Assembly: GCA_036768485.1 (NCBI GenBank)
Contig: JAVLUZ010000154.1
Span: 42,736,284 to 42,800,283 of the forward strand
Source: Mermis nigrescens
Lineage: Eukaryota > Nematoda > Enoplea > Mermithida > Mermithidae
DNA: 64,000 nt
Direction: 5' to 3'
Shown here piece by piece: positions 63,875 to 64,000 of this stretch. The number at the start of each line of letters is the position of its first letter. The stretch's first letter is position 1. The notes beneath the pieces are model-generated. The model was not told where the DNA came from. It saw nothing but the letters and a program-made list of their open reading frames with translations, and did not search any database. The translations under genes and the position numbers were made by a program.

Positions 63875-64000
63875 ACTTGTTGAAAAAATTTACCGAGCCG
63901 ACGAAAATCGTAACAAAAAATATTGAGTTCCGAGTTAAAACAGCCGCACCACGATTAATAAACGATTAAAGGCTTGATAAATAATCGAACAATCAATAAC
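63875..64000 (-). promoter_or_regulatory. 5' flank / 5' UTR of TTC7
   Basis: The 126 bases upstream of the TTC7 ATG to the window edge. AT-rich, with no in-frame upstream ATG seen and no clear TATA box. Several ATTTAT/ATTAATC motifs are present. The transcription start is not identifiable and may lie outside the window. Confidence 0.4.

Overview
The window is animal nuclear DNA, most likely from an arthropod. The evidence for an animal is a spliced gene with GT-AG introns, a full-length TTC7-type protein, and dense small DNA transposons (hAT-type, Tc1/mariner-type and Foldback-like). The closer placement (insect or other arthropod) is inference from repeat style only. There is no prokaryotic signal: no operons, no ribosome binding sites and no long ORFs.

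The one gene I can support is a tetratricopeptide-repeat gene of the TTC7 family on the minus strand. It fills the right half of the window (63874 down to 30661). I rebuilt it as 12 exons whose splice phases join to a continuous 943-codon reading frame (942 residues plus a TGA stop). Landmarks run in the order of the known family: an N-terminal YR-DVEVEKCRAEGN block, the AEAFAVRGLSLE block, the YFCPKN-EEAYLLL-ISEA block, the LSRLGQYGLL TPR block, C-terminal TPRs, and the family ending ALQLDDSAPLMPFAVVPRLL. TTC7 (yeast Ypp1) is a scaffold of the plasma-membrane PI4-kinase III alpha complex with EFR3 and FAM126/hyccin. Coding exons make up about 2.8 kb of the 33 kb gene. Exons are GC-rich islands in AT-rich introns. 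Intron 7 is best read as a GC-AG intron. The junction of exons 4 and 5 is the only one I could not settle.

The left half (1 to about 30.6 kb) has no gene I recognise. It holds a Foldback-like inverted repeat of about 4.4 kb (0.6-5.2 kb), a mariner-type element with TIRs of about 195 bp (9.9-10.5 kb), a 1,059-bp hAT-type element with a perfect 8-bp target duplication inside an older element that carries a tRNA-like promoter (15.9-17.5 kb), a nested transposon-in-transposon at 19-20.7 kb, a GCCAGC minisatellite between two 80-bp direct repeats (20.8-21.25 kb), and a 1.2-kb tandem array with a PPPY-like reading frame (27.87-29.06 kb).

The introns and the left half are filled by the same few families of short non-autonomous elements, named here for convenience. 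A is about 250 bp with CATA-TGGGC ends. B is about 450 bp with CACGG/CAGTG ends and internal TTTGTACATGTACAAAG palindromes. C, D and E are other CATA-ended families. F has CAGGCCCGTATCCAGG-type ends. H has CAGGCACGTAGCT ends. T has TAGTCTGTTT ends. J is a dispersed repeat of about 330 bp. Many A, B, D and H copies show 8-bp target duplications that I could read directly, which places them with hAT-type transposons. A short GC palindrome of the form GGCGC-GAA-GCGCC recurs dozens of times inside families B, E and F, which are otherwise unlike each other. This is the most unusual feature of the window.
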